DNA of 8,061 nt from an uncultured Clostridia bacterium (GTDB lineage: Bacteria > Bacillota > Clostridia > Christensenellales > Borkfalkiaceae). The notes below the pieces were generated by a model. The model was not told the DNA's origin and made no database searches. It saw only the letters and a program-made list of their open reading frames with translations. The stretch lies in the NCBI GenBank assembly GCA_934230055.1, contig CAKQEE010000043.1, positions 1-8,061 of the forward strand. The letters are read 5' to 3'. The translations under genes and the position numbers were made by a program. Below, piece by piece: positions 6,369-8,061 of the stretch (its first letter is position 1; every line of letters begins with the position of its first letter).

Positions 6369-6380
6369 GGAATAAACGAC

Positions 6381-6417
6381 CGACGCCGCGATTTTTTCAC
6401 GGCGTCGATTTCTTTTT
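6381..6417 (+). terminator. intrinsic terminator after the Ppx-like gene
   Basis: CGACGCCG (6381-6388) pairs with CGGCGTCG (6400-6407), with a short inner GA/TC pairing, and is followed by ATTTCTTTTT. Only 13 nt then separate it from the next ATG. The MreB-like gene must therefore be expressed by read-through or from a promoter inside the Ppx-like gene. Confidence 0.8.
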
Positions 6418-6430
6418 GCAGAGGTGAATT

Positions 6431-7438
6431 ATGGCTGCGGTAAAAATAGCGATAGATTTCGACAGCGCGCAAACAAACGTTTATCAGATAGGCAGCGGAA
6501 TAGTTTTAAGCGAACCGACGGTTGCCGCGGTAGAGGACGGCGAGCGCGGAGAAATTAAGGCGATAGGCGAAGAGGCAAGCAAGCTTATAGGTAAAACGGG
6601 TAAAAACACCGCGATAGTCTTTCCCGTGTTCGAGGGGGAGATCGTAAACGAACGCGTTGCGGCGGGCGTTCTCGGCGGGTTTATGAAGAAATTAGGACTC
6701 GGCGGTGCTTTTAAGGACGTTTGCGCCATTTTTTCGGTGCCATGCGGCGCGACTTACGAAATGATAGAGGCTTACCGCAGGGTGGCAAAGGCTTCGGGCA
6801 TATCCAAAACACACTTTGCGGAAACCCCCGTTCTTTCCGCGCTCGGGCAAAGAATACCTTTTACCGAAAGCAAACCCTGCTTCGTGGTGGATATGGCCGG
6901 CGGAACCACTAACATAGCCGCCCTGTCTCTCGACGGGATAATCGCGGGGATTTCCGTGAATATCGGCGGGAACAAAATCAGCGCGGACCTGATAGACTAC
7001 GTTGCGGAGCGTTTCGGCTTGCAAACGGGACTCCTTACCGCGGAACGCATAAAAAAAGAACTCGGCAGTTTAGAGAGCGGAGATTCGCTTTCGGGCGTAA
7101 TCAACGGCAGGGATATTCAAAGCGGCTCGCCGAGATCGCTTGCTGTAAAGGCTTACGAAATAGCGGAGCCTATAAAAAATTATTTCGATAAAATAGCGGA
7201 AATAACCGCTTCCGTGCTTAAAAAACTTCCGCCCGAGGTTTCCGCGGAAATAAGACATTCGGGGATTTACGTTTCGGGTGCGGCTTCCTGCGTGTACGGG
7301 CTTGCCGATTATTACGAGAATAAGTTCGGTATGCGCGTTCACGTTGCGGAAAACGGAGCGACCGCTACCGCGCTCGGCGGCGGCATCGCTCTTTCGGACA
7401 GGAACCTTCTTAAAAAAGCGGAACTCGATTGTAAATAA
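6431..7438 (+). CDS. divergent MreB-family (rod shape-determining) actin-like protein
   Basis: This 335-residue protein has MreB length and co-linear MreB landmarks: GSGIVLSEPTVAAV (21-34), AIGEEASKLIGKT (44-56), FSVPCGAT (101-108), FAETPVLSALG (129-139) matching the EEPMAAAIG motif, GRDIQSGSPR (226-235), a LKKLPPEVSAEI helix (263-274) and VHVAENGATATALGGG (303-318). MreB polymerises on the inner membrane to guide cell-wall synthesis. The nucleotide site is unusual. Phosphate loop 1 is DFDSAQTN (9-16) instead of DLGTANT, loop 2 is DMAGGTTN (154-161) instead of DIGGGTTE, and the adenosine motif is VSGAAS (281-286) instead of LTGGGA. It is thus likely a specialised MreB paralogue, and hydrolysis may be changed. 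Ribosome site GAGGTGA (6421-6427) supports the ATG. Its neighbour minD fits a shape/division locus, but no mreC or mreD follows. Confidence 0.88.
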   Translation: MAAVKIAIDFDSAQTNVYQIGSGIVLSEPTVAAVEDGERGEIKAIGEEASKLIGKTGKNTAIVFPVFEGEIVNERVAAGVLGGFMKKLGLGGAFKDVCAIFSVPCGATYEMIEAYRRVAKASGISKTHFAETPVLSALGQRIPFTESKPCFVVDMAGGTTNIAALSLDGIIAGISVNIGGNKISADLIDYVAERFGLQTGLLTAERIKKELGSLESGDSLSGVINGRDIQSGSPRSLAVKAYEIAEPIKNYFDKIAEITASVLKKLPPEVSAEIRHSGIYVSGAASCVYGLADYYENKFGMRVHVAENGATATALGGGIALSDRNLLKKAELDCK

Positions 7439-7488
7439 AAATTATTAAAATATTACCATAAAATCTCGTCGGATTATTCGACCAAATA

Positions 7489-7530
7489 CCGCCCGTTTCG
7501 GCTAAAAAAGCCAAAACGGGCGGCTTTTTT
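7489..7530 (+). terminator. intrinsic terminator after the MreB-like gene
   Basis: CCGCCCGTTT (7489-7498) pairs with AAACGGGCGG (7514-7523). After one C/A mismatch, GGCT (7500-7503) pairs with AGCC (7509-7512) around an A5 loop. A C and six T residues follow (7525-7530). This is a strong terminator 50 nt past the stop codon. Confidence 0.92.
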
Positions 7531-7535
7531 CGGTA

Positions 7536-7541
7536 TATAAT
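7536..7541 (+). promoter_or_regulatory. candidate -10 element for minD
   Basis: A perfect TATAAT lies just after the terminator and 30 nt before the minD start. No good -35 stands at 16-18 bp spacing, because that position falls within the terminator stem. Support is weak, though minD needs some promoter downstream of such a strong terminator. Confidence 0.3.
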
Positions 7542-7571
7542 AACGGTTAAGAACAATCGGGGGTAAGACTT

Positions 7572-8061
7572 TTGGCGAGGCGTATAGTGATAACTTCGGG
7601 AAAAGGCGGCGTGGGCAAAACCACGGTGACGGCTAATCTCGGCGTCGCTCTTTCCGAACTCGGCGCGCGCGTCGCGCTGATAGACGTAGATTTCGGGCTT
7701 AATAATTTAGACGTGGTAATGGGATTGGAAAACAGAATCGTTTACGATTTCTTAGACGTATTCGAGGGCAGGTGCAGGGCAAAACAGGCGCTCGTCAGGG
7801 TAAGCGGCAGACGCAATCTTTTCGTTCTGCCTTCGGGCAACGTTTCCGCCGCCACAAGAATAACGGGGCAACAAATAAAGCTCGTTATAGAAAGCATTGC
7901 GCCTTTGTTCGATTACGTGCTGATAGATTGCCCCGCCGGGATAGACGCGGGGTTTCATCGTGCCGTTTCCTGCGCGGACGAAGCGATTGTGGTGGCAACG
8001 CCCTCTCTTCCGAGTCTTCGCGACGCGGACAAGGTGCTTACCGTGCTTGAGAGTTACAAGC
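7572..8061 (+). CDS. minD: septum site-determining protein MinD, incomplete at right edge
   Basis: MinD is a membrane-associated ParA/MinD-type ATPase that, with MinC, keeps the division ring away from the poles. The first 163 residues are present and the gene continues beyond the window. Translation from TTG at 7572 gives MARRIVITSGKGGVGKTT. The deviant Walker A motif has both Lys11 and Lys16 in the positions known from E. coli MinD. ALIDVDFGLNNLDVVMG (35-51) carries Asp38 and Asp40, and DYVLIDCPAGIDAGF holds the Walker B Asp and switch region. GGGGG at 7559-7563, 8 nt upstream, supports the TTG start; a GTG at 7587 would remove the normal first residues. All visible ATPase residues look intact. 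No minC lies immediately upstream, which differs from the common minC-minD order. Confidence 0.95.
   Translation, partial: MARRIVITSGKGGVGKTTVTANLGVALSELGARVALIDVDFGLNNLDVVMGLENRIVYDFLDVFEGRCRAKQALVRVSGRRNLFVLPSGNVSAATRITGQQIKLVIESIAPLFDYVLIDCPAGIDAGFHRAVSCADEAIVVATPSLPSLRDADKVLTVLESYK

Noticed and set aside
4899..7342. Minus-strand open frames under the Ppx-like and MreB-like genes
   Set aside because: They are shadows of genes with full-length family similarity and lack starts with ribosome sites or recognisable domains.
1..8061. CRISPR arrays, tRNA or rRNA genes, transposases, integrases, attachment sites
   Set aside because: No spaced repeat array, cloverleaf, conserved rRNA stretch or recombinase motif was seen on either strand by eye.

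Overview
The window most likely comes from a Gram-positive, Clostridia-type Firmicute of moderate GC, perhaps an uncultured gut lineage. This is inferred from strong Shine-Dalgarno sites (one 9-mer, AAAGGGTGA, serves two genes with the same 4-nt spacing), intrinsic terminators with U-tracts, a lipobox surface protein with a Lys/Asp/Glu-rich character, and a Ppx / MreB-like / MinD gene set. The sequence alone does not fix the species.

Layout. Bases 1-179 hold the poorly resolved end of something on the left, probably the last codons of a plus-strand gene ending with tandem stops at 51-56. A perfect 23-bp bidirectional terminator (180-230) separates it from a convergent minus-strand gene, 248-3367. 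That gene encodes a 1039-residue surface lipoprotein with three beta-sandwich-like segments, a membrane helix near its C-terminus and an acidic cytoplasmic tail. It has a near-ideal promoter at 3475-3503. Reading rightward, 3565-4056 and 4123-4497 are two separate half-length TauE/SafE (DUF81) membrane proteins, together equal to one normal transporter. A 356-nt gap (4498-4853) carries a strong promoter with a perfect 14-bp palindrome in its spacer (NrdR-box-like) and a leader with two hairpins. Then come a Ppx/GppA-family protein (4854-6368), a terminator, a divergent MreB-family protein (6431-7438), another terminator, and minD (7572 to the right edge, incomplete).

How the parts may fit. 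Every rightward gene after the transporter pair is followed by its own intrinsic terminator, so these look like short transcription units rather than one operon. MreB-like and MinD proteins point to cell shape and division-site placement. Ppx/GppA proteins act on polyphosphate or (p)ppGpp. The Ppx-like and MreB-like proteins share the ASKHA (actin/Hsp70/sugar kinase) fold, and both have lost the conserved Glu that closes the second phosphate-binding loop (Lys and Asn instead). The MinD ATPase residues look intact. I saw no CRISPR array, tRNA, rRNA, transposase or integrase. No new defence-type system is evident. The more unusual items are the doubly anchored surface protein, the split transporter, the altered Ppx and MreB-like active sites, and the palindrome in the Ppx promoter.
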